A DNA stretch of 64,000 nucleotides, taken from Bacillota bacterium. GTDB lineage: Bacteria > Bacillota > UBA4882 > UBA8346. The stretch is from the NCBI GenBank assembly GCA_023435225.1, contig JAEYRX010000012.1, forward strand, positions 62,001 through 126,000, read 5' to 3'. Below, in pieces: positions 1 through 8,250 of this stretch. How positions within the stretch are numbered: the stretch's first letter is position 1; every line of letters starts with the position of its first letter. A program made the translations under genes and the position numbers. The notes beneath the pieces are model-generated. The model was not told the origin of the DNA and made no database searches. It saw only the letters and a list, made by a program, of their open reading frames with translations.

Positions 1-103
1 AAGAGATTTAAGAGTATTTAAATTATAAATTGTCATTTTGTCGTTATCTTTTTTTACTTATTTTTAAAATGAATTGAGATATAAAAGATTTAAATTAATT
101 ATT

Positions 104-191
104 TCTGCTAGGGGTGCCGTAAGGCTGAGAGAGACCAAGTAGTCTCGACCCTTTGAACCTGATGTGGGTTATACCAACGTAGGGAAGCAAT
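104..191 (+). promoter_or_regulatory. TPP riboswitch (THI element)
   Basis: The conserved THI-box pieces are present in order: GGGGTGCC near 111, CTGAGAGAGA near 125, then ACCCTTTGAACCTGAT and AACGTAGGGAAGCA near 148-190. These form the pyrimidine- and pyrophosphate-sensing arms of the thiamine pyrophosphate aptamer. It lies directly before a terminator hairpin and the thiS start, so thiamine pyrophosphate most likely stops transcription of the thi operon. The family assignment is clear from sequence. The OFF-switch mechanism is inferred from the terminator. Confidence 0.96.
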
Positions 192-210
192 TATGGATTT
201 TTATCATTAA

Positions 211-242
211 AAGCTTACCTTATTTTGGGTAGGCTTTTTTTA
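211..242 (+). terminator. riboswitch-controlled terminator
   Basis: A nine-pair stem (211-219 with 228-236, one G-U pair) is followed by a run of T. It sits between the TPP aptamer and thiS and is the likely expression platform. Confidence 0.85.
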
Positions 243-256
243 TTGGAGGGGAAAAT

Positions 257-454
257 GTGAAAATTAAAATCAATGGGAAAGTCGAAGAAGTAGAAGCTGT
301 AACTATTGAGCAATTAATTTCTGATTTAGGACAGCCAGTGAACCAAATCGTGATTGATTACAATGGAGCTGTGGTTAAACGGGAGGATTGGGCTACCAAG
401 GTATTAACCGAAGGAGCTAGTTTGGAAATTTTAAAATTTGTGGGTGGTGGATGA
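257..454 (+). CDS. thiS: ThiS sulfur-carrier protein
   Basis: A 65-residue ubiquitin-fold sulfur carrier for thiazole synthesis. The C-terminus ends in GGG, matching the Gly-Gly tail that ThiF adenylates and that then carries the thiocarboxylate sulfur to ThiG. The start is GTG at 257, behind a GGAGGGG ribosome site at 245-251. The ATG at 255 is in another frame and stops at once. It is the first gene of the riboswitch-controlled operon, and only one base separates its stop from thiG. Length and C-terminus are normal for the family. Confidence 0.95.
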   Translation: MKIKINGKVEEVEAVTIEQLISDLGQPVNQIVIDYNGAVVKREDWATKVLTEGASLEILKFVGGG

Positions 455-455
455 G

Positions 456-1232
456 ATGGAAGATAAATTGATAATTGGTGGTTTGGAATTGCGTAGCCGA
501 CTCTTTATTGGGACCGGAAAGTATTCTTCACATGATTTAATTCCCCAAATTATCGAAGCTTCGAATGCTTCGGTCATAACAGTCGCTTTACGCCGAGTGG
601 ATTTTGATACTCCTGGAGAGAACATGCTGGACTATGTCCCAAAAGACATTGTAATCATGACTAATACTTCCGGAGCCAGAAATGCTAATGAGGCTGTTCG
701 AATTGCCCGGATTGCCCGAGAAGCCGGATGTGGCAATTGGATTAAGATTGAAGTAATTCCCGATCAAAAATATTTACTCCCAGATAATCTGGAGACATTG
801 AGAGCTACTGAAATTTTAGCAAAAGAGGGTTTTATAGTATTAACATATATGAGTCCCGATGTAATCATGGGTAAACGGATGGCTAACGCTGGAGCAGCAG
901 CGGTGATGCCTTTAGGAGCACCTATCGGCACTAACATGGGTCTAAAAACTCGAGAGTTAATTCGGATGATGATTTCCGAGATTGATATCCCAATAGTAGT
1001 TGATGCAGGTATCGGTAAGCCTTCAGAGGCGGCTGAAGCTTTAGAAATGGGTGCAGCAGCAGTGTTGATTAACACTGCGCTTGCCACTGCTGAAGATCCG
1101 GTAATGATGGCTGAAGCTTTTCGAATGGCGGTATTGGCTGGACGGTTGGGGTATTTAGCCGGGCCCGGTGTTACTAATAACCTGGCCCAGGCTTCGTCGC
1201 CGTTAACTCAATTTTTACGGGAAATTGAATGA
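456..1232 (+). CDS. thiG: Thiazole synthase ThiG
   Basis: Forms the thiazole phosphate ring from deoxyxylulose 5-phosphate, dehydroglycine and ThiS thiocarboxylate. The protein is 258 residues with a TIM-barrel pattern. Lys97, in the segment WIKIEV, matches the Schiff-base lysine. The glycine-rich phosphate-binding loops GIGKPSEA and MGAAAVLINTA lie near the C-terminus. An upstream in-frame codon at 438 would start inside thiS. ATG 456 follows a GGTGGTGG stretch and matches the family start, so I chose it. It is cotranscribed with thiS and followed by thiH. Confidence 0.96.
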   Translation: MEDKLIIGGLELRSRLFIGTGKYSSHDLIPQIIEASNASVITVALRRVDFDTPGENMLDYVPKDIVIMTNTSGARNANEAVRIARIAREAGCGNWIKIEVIPDQKYLLPDNLETLRATEILAKEGFIVLTYMSPDVIMGKRMANAGAAAVMPLGAPIGTNMGLKTRELIRMMISEIDIPIVVDAGIGKPSEAAEALEMGAAAVLINTALATAEDPVMMAEAFRMAVLAGRLGYLAGPGVTNNLAQASSPLTQFLREIE

Positions 1233-1274
1233 TGAAGCAAAGGCAGACACAGACCGAATCATAAAAATATTTTA

Positions 1275-2411
1275 ATGGATCGTGGTGAAATTGAATTGTC
1301 GTTTTATGAAGAATATAAATCTTACTGTAATTCGGAGATAAATACTTTGCTGTTTAATACCGATAGCTTTAAAGTAAAACGGATTATCGACAAGAAAGAT
1401 TTAACACCGCAGGATTTGGCATTATTATTTTCTCCCGGGGCGGAAGTGCATTTGGAAGAAATGGCTCAATTGGCTAATCGGATTTCTTTACAACATTTTG
1501 GACGGGTGATATTGTTATATACACCGTTATATCTTGGGAATTATTGTGTTAATGGCTGTATTTATTGTGGATTTAACGCCGGTAACCGGATAGAACGCCG
1601 GAAATTAAGTTTTTCGGAAGTAGAACGTGAAGCTAAAGTTATTGCTGCCAGTGGTATAAAACATTTATTGGTTTTGACCGGCGAATCACGACAGCATACC
1701 CCGGTAAGTTATATTAAAGATTGTTTGCAAATTTTACGTTCATATTTCCCCTCGGTTTCAATCGAGATTTATCCTTTGGAAACTTTCGAATATATTGAAT
1801 TAATTAAGGCCGGAGCTGATGGAATAACTATTTATCAAGAGGTTTATGATGAAGCAGTTTATCAAAGAGTACATCCTTTCGGACCGAAACGTGATTATCG
1901 TTTTCGTTTGAACGCTCCGGACCGGGCTGGAAAAGCTGGAATGAGAACCATTGGAATAGGGGCATTGTTGGGACTCCATGATTGGCGAAGTGAAGCTTTT
2001 TTTGCAGCAATGCACGCTGTTCATTTGCAACATCGTTTTCCCGAGGTTGAAATTAATCTTTCTTTTCCACGCATTCGGCCGGAATGCGGCGGGTTTCAGC
2101 CGGATTCCTCGGTAAATGATCGGGAGTTGGTCCAAATCATTTTAGCATTTCGAATATTTTTACCTTATGCCGGCTTGACTATTTCAACCCGAGAACGAGC
2201 TGAATTACGTAATCATCTTGTCAAACTTGGAATTACTAAAATGTCCGCCGGTTCATCAACCGTAGTTGGCGGGCATATTGATAGTCAAGGAACCGGCCAA
2301 TTTGAGATATCGGACCATCGTACAGTTGATGAAATGGCTGAAGCAATTATTACTAACGGATATAAACCGGTTTATAAGGACTGGCATTCAATCGGAGTTG
2401 AAAATCGGTGA
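1275..2411 (+). CDS. thiH: 2-iminoacetate synthase ThiH (radical SAM tyrosine lyase)
   Basis: Cleaves tyrosine to dehydroglycine and p-cresol, supplying the glycine imine that ThiG needs. The radical-SAM cysteines are Cys91, Cys95 and Cys98 (CVNGCIYC). The 378-residue length and the C-terminal BATS-like region fit ThiH. Use of this oxygen-sensitive enzyme, not the oxidase ThiO, points to an anaerobe. The stop overlaps the GTG start of thiF by four bases, so the two genes are translationally coupled. Confidence 0.95.
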   Translation: MDRGEIELSFYEEYKSYCNSEINTLLFNTDSFKVKRIIDKKDLTPQDLALLFSPGAEVHLEEMAQLANRISLQHFGRVILLYTPLYLGNYCVNGCIYCGFNAGNRIERRKLSFSEVEREAKVIAASGIKHLLVLTGESRQHTPVSYIKDCLQILRSYFPSVSIEIYPLETFEYIELIKAGADGITIYQEVYDEAVYQRVHPFGPKRDYRFRLNAPDRAGKAGMRTIGIGALLGLHDWRSEAFFAAMHAVHLQHRFPEVEINLSFPRIRPECGGFQPDSSVNDRELVQIILAFRIFLPYAGLTISTRERAELRNHLVKLGITKMSAGSSTVVGGHIDSQGTGQFEISDHRTVDEMAEAIITNGYKPVYKDWHSIGVENR

Positions 2412-3014
2412 ATCTTTTGGAAGAAGCATTAATTAAATATTTTGGGCCGGAACGGTTGACCAAGATTCAAAAAACCAGAGTAGGAATTGCCGGAGCTGGA
2501 GGCTTAGGTTCAAATTGTGCTCTGAATTTGGTTCGTTTGGGAATAAAGCGTATGGTCATCGTAGATTATGATCAGGTAGATGCTTCTAACTTAAACCGGC
2601 ATTTTTATTTTGCCGACCAAGTTGGTAAACTTAAAGTGGAAGCGCTGCGCGAAAATTTACTACGAATAAATCTCAATTTGGAATTAACTGCAATTCCTGC
2701 TAAAATTGAAAGAACAAATATTAGTGATTTTATTAAAGATTGTCAAGTTGTTGTAGAAGCTTTTGATAAAGCGGAATATAAACAATTCTTCGTTGAACAC
2801 TGGGGGAAAGGAGGTATTGGTTGTTGTGGCTTCCGGTCTGGCGGGATGGGAAAGTATCGATGCCGTGTTAAGTCGATGGGTACACCCTAATTTTTGTTTG
2901 GTTGGTGATCTGGTTTCGGAAGTTTCGGTTCATCATCCTCCAATTTCTCCCCGAGTCAATGCTGCCGCCGCAAAAGAAGCCAATGCCGTATTGGAATGGA
3001 TTTTAAAGGAGTAA
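2408..3014 (+). pseudogene. thiF: thiF, ThiS adenylyltransferase, with one frameshift
   Basis: The E1-like enzyme that adenylates the ThiS C-terminus. The first part carries the nucleotide-binding loop AGAGGLG at residues 28-34, then an acidic VDYDQVDASNLNR stretch typical of ThiF/MoeB. The frame breaks at the run of five G at 2802-2806. The rest of the protein (VVVASGLAGW onward, ending WILKE) continues in the next frame from about 2802 to 3014. Removing one G restores a single protein of about 201 residues, the usual size for the clostridial short ThiF. A homopolymer sequencing error is therefore as likely as a true mutation. It overlaps thiH and lies six bases before thiE. Confidence 0.85.
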
Positions 3015-3020
3015 TATGTA

Positions 3021-3686
3021 ATGGATAATAAGTCAGTTCGCCCGCAAATACCGGAGACGGATTTATATTGCCTGACCGCTTTAGAATATTCATTAGGTCG
3101 GAATAATATAGAAATTGTGCGGAATATGTTGGAAGTGGGAGTTAAAATTATTCAGTATCGGGAAAAAGACCTTAAGATGAGCCAAAAATACCAGGAATGC
3201 CTCATGATTAGGAAGATGGCAAATGAAGCGGCGGCCACATTTATTATAAACGATGATGTTCATCTGGCCCTTGCTGTTAACGCAGATGGGATTCATGTCG
3301 GACAGGACGATTTACCAGTTCGAAAAGTGCGAGAATTGGTTGGTGACCGTAGATTAATCGGTTTATCCACTCATTCCCCGGAACAAGCTATGGCAGCCGT
3401 CGCGGCAGGAGTTGATTATATTGGTGTGGGGCCGATTTATAGGACATATACAAAGAAAGATGTTTGTGCTCCGGTCGGATTGGATTACTTACGTTTTGTG
3501 GCTGATAATATCTCCATTCCTTGGGTGGCTATTGGAGGAATTAAAGAGGATAACGTGATGGAAGTAGTCCAAAATGGAGCTGGGATGATCGCGATGGTTA
3601 CAGAGATTGTAGGAGCGAAAGATATTAAAGGAAAGATAGCCGCTATTCGTCAACAGATTCATAAAGCAAAGGAAGGCCAAGAATAA
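3021..3686 (+). CDS. thiE: Thiamine-phosphate synthase ThiE
   Basis: Joins the thiazole phosphate with hydroxymethylpyrimidine diphosphate to give thiamine phosphate. It is a 221-residue TIM barrel. Substrate-binding landmarks are IQYREKD (44-50), NDDVHLAL (77-84), HVGQDD (92-97), GPIYRT and GGI near the C-terminus. The ATG follows an AAGGAG site inside the end of thiF. It is the last gene of the thi operon. No thiC or thiD lies in the window, so the pyrimidine branch must be encoded elsewhere or salvaged. Confidence 0.95.
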   Translation: MDNKSVRPQIPETDLYCLTALEYSLGRNNIEIVRNMLEVGVKIIQYREKDLKMSQKYQECLMIRKMANEAAATFIINDDVHLALAVNADGIHVGQDDLPVRKVRELVGDRRLIGLSTHSPEQAMAAVAAGVDYIGVGPIYRTYTKKDVCAPVGLDYLRFVADNISIPWVAIGGIKEDNVMEVVQNGAGMIAMVTEIVGAKDIKGKIAAIRQQIHKAKEGQE

Positions 3687-3843
3687 CATATTAATTATGA
3701 TTTTATGAACAGATAAAAAAGCTTCAAAGTTTTCAATAAAGTTATAAAGGAAATTCATGCTATTTACCGAATAGTTTAAGAAGTAGAAAAATTTTCACTT
3801 CCTAAAATAAGTTGGAATAATCTTTTTGAAGGAGGATTTCCGA

Positions 3844-4044
3844 ATGGGTACTGAACAGAAACCTGTGGTGATTTGTCCGCATGAAGATATTCAACCGGTA
3901 AGTAATGAAGATGCTTCTTTGGGTTATGTAGGTATTTGCAAGAAGCTTCAGGGCAGATGCGCTTATTTCGATAACCCGGAGGAGTTTAAAAAGATTGACA
4001 GCCAATATGAAAACTGTTTTATTTATAAAAATATCAATAAATAG
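3844..4044 (+). CDS. small cysteine-containing protein, function unknown
   Basis: A 66-residue protein with four cysteines (VICPHE, GICKKL, GRCAYF, NCFIYK), suggesting metal binding or redox use. I do not recognise the family. ATG 3844 follows a strong AAGGAGG site at 3828-3834, which rules out the earlier in-frame TTG at 3826. It stands alone between thiE and smpB. A second small Cys-rich protein of similar style, not clearly homologous, lies at 14648. Confidence 0.7.
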   Translation: MGTEQKPVVICPHEDIQPVSNEDASLGYVGICKKLQGRCAYFDNPEEFKKIDSQYENCFIYKNINK

Positions 4045-4067
4045 ATCTTAAAATATGCCTAAGTGAA

Positions 4068-4142
4068 GAAACTGGGACACTTGCTATATATTGTAACCAA
4101 ATCTTTGACTAATGTAATTATAAAACTCCCTTAATTAACAAT
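4068..4142. repeat. half copy of MITE-like inverted-repeat element
   Basis: Matches the right half of the element at 48829-48957, from the centre AACTGGG through CTATATATTGTAAC to AAAACTCCCTTAATTAA. The left arm is not recognisable. It lies just after the small Cys-rich gene and before the smpB terminator and promoter region. Confidence 0.7.
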
Positions 4143-4176
4143 AAACAATTATTTCGATACCTTATAGTTTTTACTT

Positions 4177-4204
4177 AAAAACCGTCGCTTTGACGGTTTT
4201 TATT
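4177..4204 (+). terminator. rho-independent terminator
   Basis: AAAAACCGTC pairs with GACGGTTTTT around a short loop. It lies upstream of smpB and ends the preceding transcript. Confidence 0.85.
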
Positions 4205-4327
4205 TCATAGGATATATAGGTTGGGATTAAAAAGAGGATTAAAAAGAGAATAACTCAATTTGACAAATTTAATATTCGTGCTATAATATTGAAGCAATAA
4301 CTAAAAGGGTATTTAGGGTAAAGGATA

Positions 4328-4789
4328 ATGGCGGAGAGGAAAAACATTGCAGTCAATCGTCGGGCCAGGCATGATTATTTTATCGAAGAGACTTTCGAGA
4401 CCGGCATCGCTTTGACTGGGACCGAGGTCAAATCTTTACGCCTTGGCAAAGGTAATCTGCAGGATAGTTACGCTCAGATCAGCAACAATGAGATTTTTCT
4501 GCAGAACTGCCATATAAGCCCTTATGATTTTGGGAACCGTTTTAACCACGATCCCCTCCGGACCAGGAAACTTCTGATGCATAAGGAGGAGATTCGCCGG
4601 CTGTTCGCTAAAACCCGGGAGAAAGGACTAACACTAGTCCCACTCCAAATGTATTTCAACGAGAAAGGCCGGGTTAAAGTGGAACTCGCCTTAGCCCGAG
4701 GCAAAAAGCTTTACGACAAACGCGAAGATATCGCCGAACGCGATGCCAAACGGGAGATGGATAGAGCGGTTAGAAATAGGCAAAAATAG
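4328..4789 (+). CDS. smpB: SsrA-binding protein SmpB
   Basis: Binds the tRNA-like domain of tmRNA and delivers it to stalled ribosomes for trans-translation. The 153-residue protein shows the SmpB core: N-terminal NRRARHDYFIEE, the tmRNA-contacting GTEVKSLR, and the basic C-terminal tail (DKREDIAERDAKREMDR) that enters the mRNA channel. Its partner RNA, ssrA, begins about 125 bases downstream. A promoter with TATAAT at about 4280-4285 precedes it. Confidence 0.97.
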   Translation: MAERKNIAVNRRARHDYFIEETFETGIALTGTEVKSLRLGKGNLQDSYAQISNNEIFLQNCHISPYDFGNRFNHDPLRTRKLLMHKEEIRRLFAKTREKGLTLVPLQMYFNEKGRVKVELALARGKKLYDKREDIAERDAKREMDRAVRNRQK

Positions 4790-4913
4790 TTGAGAGTTGA
4801 AAGTCTACAGTTGACAGTTCAAAAACCATAACTTAGGTTAATTGTCTTTTAACTATAAACTATACACTGTAAACTGTTAACTAATAGGCCACATTTTTTA
4901 CAACGTTAAACCC

Positions 4914-5263
4914 GGGGGCGACCGGTTTCGACGGGGAGTGTGGTGGCAGAGGTAGCGGGTCGAGGTGCTGTGGCCTCGTTAAACTGCAGCAAGCACATTA
5001 AGTGCCAATAATAATTACGCTTTAGCTGCTTAATTTAAGTAGCCGTCCAAACCGAACTTAACCCGGGAGGTCGGGGCGGGCGTCAAATAAACCGGGACGC
5101 TCATTAGTCAATTCTCGGAGACTAATGCTAAGATTATCGAGATAGCTGACAGCTGGTTCGTCCGTAGACGGGTTGAAGGCGAAATTTAAACTGCGGTCTG
5201 CACCCGGAGAAGTTTCTGTCGTCACCTTTTCGGACGGGGGTTCGACTCCCCCCGCCTCCACCA
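4914..5263 (+). ncRNA. ssrA: tmRNA
   Basis: The 5' end GGGGGCG (4914-4920) pairs with CGCCTCC (5253-5259) to form the acceptor stem, followed by A-CCA encoded in the DNA. The T arm is GGGGG-TTCGACT-CCCCC. The tag reading frame resumes at GCC 5004 and encodes ANNNYALAA before TAA at 5031-5033, close to the usual Firmicutes tag. Length is about 350 nt. It works with SmpB, encoded just upstream, to rescue stalled ribosomes. Confidence 0.97.
5224..5263 (+). repeat. ssrA 3' end, left copy of direct repeat (att-like)
   Basis: The last 40 bases of tmRNA, starting CACCTTTTCGGACGGGGG, recur at 6395-6433 in the same orientation, differing mainly by two missing C. tmRNA 3' ends are classic integrase target sites. 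Confidence 0.8.
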
Positions 5264-5277
5264 AATAAGAATTTAAG

Positions 5278-5306
5278 GCTCGTCTGTTTAATCAGGCGAG
5301 CTTTTT
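5278..5306 (+). terminator. ssrA terminator
   Basis: GCTCGTCTG pairs with CAGGCGAGC and is followed by TTTTT, directly after the CCA end of tmRNA. Confidence 0.88.
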
Positions 5307-5452
5307 GCTTTGGATTTTGCAAAGTGTTGGTAGTATTGTTATGATAAAACGGCTGGAATTTGGACGGTCGGCGATTATAAGTTTTTTTAAAACGCACTCA
5401 TTAAGCAACTAGACTCATATGATAATGTAATTGTTAAAGTAAGGGGGAAATT

Positions 5453-6334
5453 ATGATGGATCAATTAACGGGATTGTCACAAATGGAAATTTGGCGGGCC
5501 TTAGTGGATGAAATGCAATTTTGGAATCAGCGTTTGGATGAACACGCCAGACTTATTAGAAGTGGGGTTGATCTAACTGAAGATAATATCATTAAGGAAG
5601 CAGATTTCTATGTTACCCAATATGATCAATTGGTAGCCCGTTTAAACACTCCGGGGTTACTGTCCAATCCTAATGAAATTATGGTATTAGTCCAAGAAAG
5701 CAAACAAATGGCAATTGGTTTAGGTCAGTTCAAATTAATGGTTGAAGAAGGGATTAGAACTTGCCGGATTAAAGCTATTCTCCCAGCTGAACTCTTAGAC
5801 CACATTCGACGGGAACTGGAGTACTTTGTAGGCAAATTAAATGCAGTTACTGGAGGTCCTCGCCCAACTTGGGCTGATTTGGGACTGGATCACTCGGATC
5901 GTCAGGCTACTATAATCCCAAGAATGCTTCTTGAAAGGATTGGAAACCAAATATTTCCGCAAATAATTTTGGAAGAACTTCTCTTTTGGTTACATATATC
6001 GGCTGACCATGCTCAATTCCTGGCCTTTAAGTTTAAACCCCTGGAACAAACCGAATTTACTCAAGAGTCACTGAAATATTCAAAAGAATTTGAGCGTTTA
6101 CTTCAACAGGTTATGAAAGACCATAAACACGGAGAATTAGTTTCGGTAGTCCGCTCAGCAGTTGATTTAAATTGTGACTGGATTAACTATTTATCTAAGT
6201 TAAACCAATTGATTGCCACATGTCAGATTCCCTCCAGACAAACTAACTTCTGGCCGGCGTTGGCGGTGCATATCTCGGCTGAACAGGTTTATTTTCAGAC
6301 TATTCTCCAAATAGCCTCGGTACGATTAAGTTAA
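5453..6334 (+). CDS. DUF2935 family protein
   Basis: A 293-residue, mostly helical protein with two related halves. Each carries the family's acidic and histidine positions: an EIWRALVDEMQFW...DEHARLIR segment near residues 12-35 and ELLFWLHISADHAQFL near 178-193. In known structures of this family, four-helix bundles bind metal. The biological role is unknown, though the family is common in spore-forming Firmicutes. The ATG follows AAGGGGG. It is the only gene between the two copies of the ssrA 3' end, so it may be the residue of an integrated element or cargo left by one. Confidence 0.8.
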   Translation: MMDQLTGLSQMEIWRALVDEMQFWNQRLDEHARLIRSGVDLTEDNIIKEADFYVTQYDQLVARLNTPGLLSNPNEIMVLVQESKQMAIGLGQFKLMVEEGIRTCRIKAILPAELLDHIRRELEYFVGKLNAVTGGPRPTWADLGLDHSDRQATIIPRMLLERIGNQIFPQIILEELLFWLHISADHAQFLAFKFKPLEQTEFTQESLKYSKEFERLLQQVMKDHKHGELVSVVRSAVDLNCDWINYLSKLNQLIATCQIPSRQTNFWPALAVHISAEQVYFQTILQIASVRLS

Positions 6335-6394
6335 CTATTATTCTAATGGCAGGTTGGAGCTTTTCCTTTGATATTTTAGGATTTTTCTAAAGGA

Positions 6395-6433
6395 CACCTT
6401 TTCGGACGGGGGTTCGACTCCCCGCCTCCACCA
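6395..6433 (+). repeat. second copy of ssrA 3' end (att-like)
   Basis: Repeats the T arm, acceptor strand and CCA of tmRNA, with a two-base deletion in the C run that would weaken the T stem. It is followed by its own hairpin terminator, so it is a partial duplicate and not a functional RNA. Confidence 0.8.
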
Positions 6434-6446
6434 TAAATAAAAATTT

Positions 6447-6476
6447 AAAGCTCGCAACTTAAATTGCGGGCTTTTC
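6447..6476 (+). terminator. terminator after ssrA fragment
   Basis: AAGCTCGCAA pairs with TTGCGGGCTT and is followed by T residues. Position and sequence resemble the true ssrA terminator. Confidence 0.75.
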
Positions 6477-6565
6477 TAGTATATTCGATTCAATTATAAT
6501 ATAATAAAAACTCGTTATTGAGATTTAAAGTAAGTTGATGTTATTTTAGTGATGAGGTGAATGCT

Positions 6566-7720
6566 TTGGAATATCGAATATTAGGCAGAACAGGTATTAA
6601 AGTAAGCGCCATCGGGATAGGCGGTGAAAACTTTGAAAATAAAAGTTGTGTTGACATCGAAACGCTGATTGATTGCGCCCTCAAAGAAGGGATTAACTTT
6701 ATTGACCTTTATAATTCCAATCCTGAAGTAAGAAATAATGTCGGCAAAGCTTTGAGTAAATATCCCCGGAATAGCTTTGTGATTCAAGGACATCTGGGTT
6801 CCGCTTGGCGTCAGGGACAATATCAACGGACCCGAAACCTTCTTGAAGTTAAGACTGCCTTTGAAGACTATTTAACCAGAATGAAGTTGGACTATGTTGA
6901 TGCCGGGATGCTTCATTATGTGGATGACGGGAAAGATTTTGATACCATTTTTAAGGGCGAGATGATTCAATATGCCCAAAAATTAAAGGAAACCGGAATA
7001 ATCAAGTCGTTAGGAATATCAACCCATAATACGGAGATTGCCATTCGGGCAGTGGAAACCGGATTGATTGATGTTATTTTATTTAGTATCAATCCTGCTT
7101 TCGATATGTTACCTGCTACAGAAGATGTATACCAGCTGTTTGAAGAAAGCACCTATAAAAACATAACCTTTGAAGGAATTAACCCCCAACGGGCATACTT
7201 ATACCAGACATGTCAAAATGAAGGGGTTGCTTTAACAGTTATGAAAGCGTACGGCGCCGGGTTGCTATTGAGTGACCAACAATCGCCTTTTGAAAGAGCG
7301 CTAACTCCAGTCCAATGTTTACATTACTGTTTAACCAGACCGGCTGTTGCTTCGGTTATGGTTGGAGTATCGGATACCGATCAAATAATTGCGGCGACCG
7401 CCTATGTCACCGCCGGTCAAACCGAAAAAGATTATAGTGAAGTACTGGCCAATGCACCAAGGAGCGCTTTCAGAGGCCATTGTATGTATTGCGGGCATTG
7501 CGCCCCATGTTCGAAAAAGATTGATATTGCCTCTGTTAATAAATATTTGGATTTGGCATCGATTCAGGAAGTCCTTCCTGAAACCCTAAAGGATCATTAT
7601 GATTTATTGGAACATCAAGCCGGTGAGTGCAGCGAATGCGGGTTATGTATGAAAAACTGTCCATTTGGGGTTGATGTGATCAGTAAAATGAAACAGGCGG
7701 TTCAACTATTTGGGAAATAA
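6566..7720 (+). CDS. aldo/keto reductase-like protein with C-terminal 2x[4Fe-4S] domain
   Basis: Residues 1-290 follow the AKR TIM-barrel pattern (start MEYRILGRTGIKVS). The C-terminus holds two CxxCxxCxxxC-type clusters: Cys306/309/312/315 and Cys355/358/361/365. This suggests an iron-sulfur oxidoreductase of anaerobes. At the usual AKR tetrad the Asp is seen (Asp47), but the expected Tyr five residues on is Asn52, and the lysine after strand 3 is not evident. The activity may therefore differ from classical AKRs. TTG 6566 sits six bases after GAGGTG. The in-frame GTG at 6557 lies inside that ribosome site, so I prefer TTG. Confidence 0.85.
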   Translation: MEYRILGRTGIKVSAIGIGGENFENKSCVDIETLIDCALKEGINFIDLYNSNPEVRNNVGKALSKYPRNSFVIQGHLGSAWRQGQYQRTRNLLEVKTAFEDYLTRMKLDYVDAGMLHYVDDGKDFDTIFKGEMIQYAQKLKETGIIKSLGISTHNTEIAIRAVETGLIDVILFSINPAFDMLPATEDVYQLFEESTYKNITFEGINPQRAYLYQTCQNEGVALTVMKAYGAGLLLSDQQSPFERALTPVQCLHYCLTRPAVASVMVGVSDTDQIIAATAYVTAGQTEKDYSEVLANAPRSAFRGHCMYCGHCAPCSKKIDIASVNKYLDLASIQEVLPETLKDHYDLLEHQAGECSECGLCMKNCPFGVDVISKMKQAVQLFGK

Positions 7721-7736
7721 ATATACAAAACACACG

Positions 7737-7774
7737 ATCAACCGGGCCAGTGATAAGTCCGGTTGATTTTTTTC
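7737..7774 (+). terminator. rho-independent terminator
   Basis: ATCAACCGG pairs with CCGGTTGAT, followed by seven T, 17 bases after the reductase stop. Confidence 0.92.
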
Positions 7775-7840
7775 TATCCTTATCACTCCAAATCTTTAGA
7801 AGGAAATTCCCGGAAAAACTCGAAAAATATAATAGGCGCA

Positions 7841-7872
7841 TACCCCTACCCAGCCTGACGGCCACTTTCCCC
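7841..7872. repeat. direct repeat flanking HEPN fragment, copy 1
   Basis: TACCCCTACCCAGCCTGACG then GCC..CTTTCCCC. It is an imperfect copy of 8087-8116 in the same orientation and contains a small GGC/GCC palindrome. Confidence 0.6.
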
Positions 7873-7880
7873 ACAATGAT

Positions 7881-8078
7881 TTATTTATTGCCATTGATCA
7901 ATTTTTCAATTAACTCTATAATTCGTTCAGTTATTTTAAAGCACTCTTCAGTATCCTGTTTACTAATAATAAGGGGATCAACTGACGGATATCTGGTTTC
8001 GACATAAAAAGTGTTTAAGAAAGCCATATCTTTTAAATAATCCCCAAGGTGATGTTTGGGAATGTTGTTTACAATCAA
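7881..8078 (-). pseudogene. HEPN-domain protein, C-terminal fragment
   Basis: Encodes 65 residues matching only the C-terminal half of a HEPN domain: the KDMAFLNTFYVETRYPS helix, then an acidic helix ECFKITERIIELIEKL. Complete HEPN proteins run to about 130 residues and usually pair with a nucleotidyltransferase antitoxin. Neither the N-terminal half nor a partner is present. The only possible start is TTG with no ribosome site. The fragment is bracketed nine bases on each side by an imperfect 30-bp direct repeat, which suggests excision or insertion at this place. Confidence 0.65.
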
Positions 8079-8086
8079 TGGAAGAC

Positions 8087-8116
8087 TACCCCTATTCGGC
8101 CTAACGGCCTTTCCCC
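8087..8116. repeat. direct repeat flanking HEPN fragment, copy 2
   Basis: TACCCCTATTCGGCCTAACG then GCCTTTCCCC, paired with 7841-7872. From 8117 to 8250 I see no gene. Confidence 0.6.
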
Positions 8117-8250
8117 GTCTTGAGAAAGGAAACAGCCAATCCTCCGAAGCCTTATTACTCCGGACATTGTGGTTCTCTCTGCCCTGAGCGGGGGCCGGAA
8201 CCAGGACAGTTTAAGTAAGGTGGTTGCTCATTCTTCTTTGGCGCTACATC

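Noticed and set aside
5058..5397. Minus-strand reading frames over tmRNA
   Set aside because: They lie inside or against the clearly folded ssrA gene and have no ribosome site.
6395..6433. A second tRNA or tmRNA gene
   Set aside because: Only the 3' 39 bases of ssrA are present, with a damaged T stem and no 5' half.
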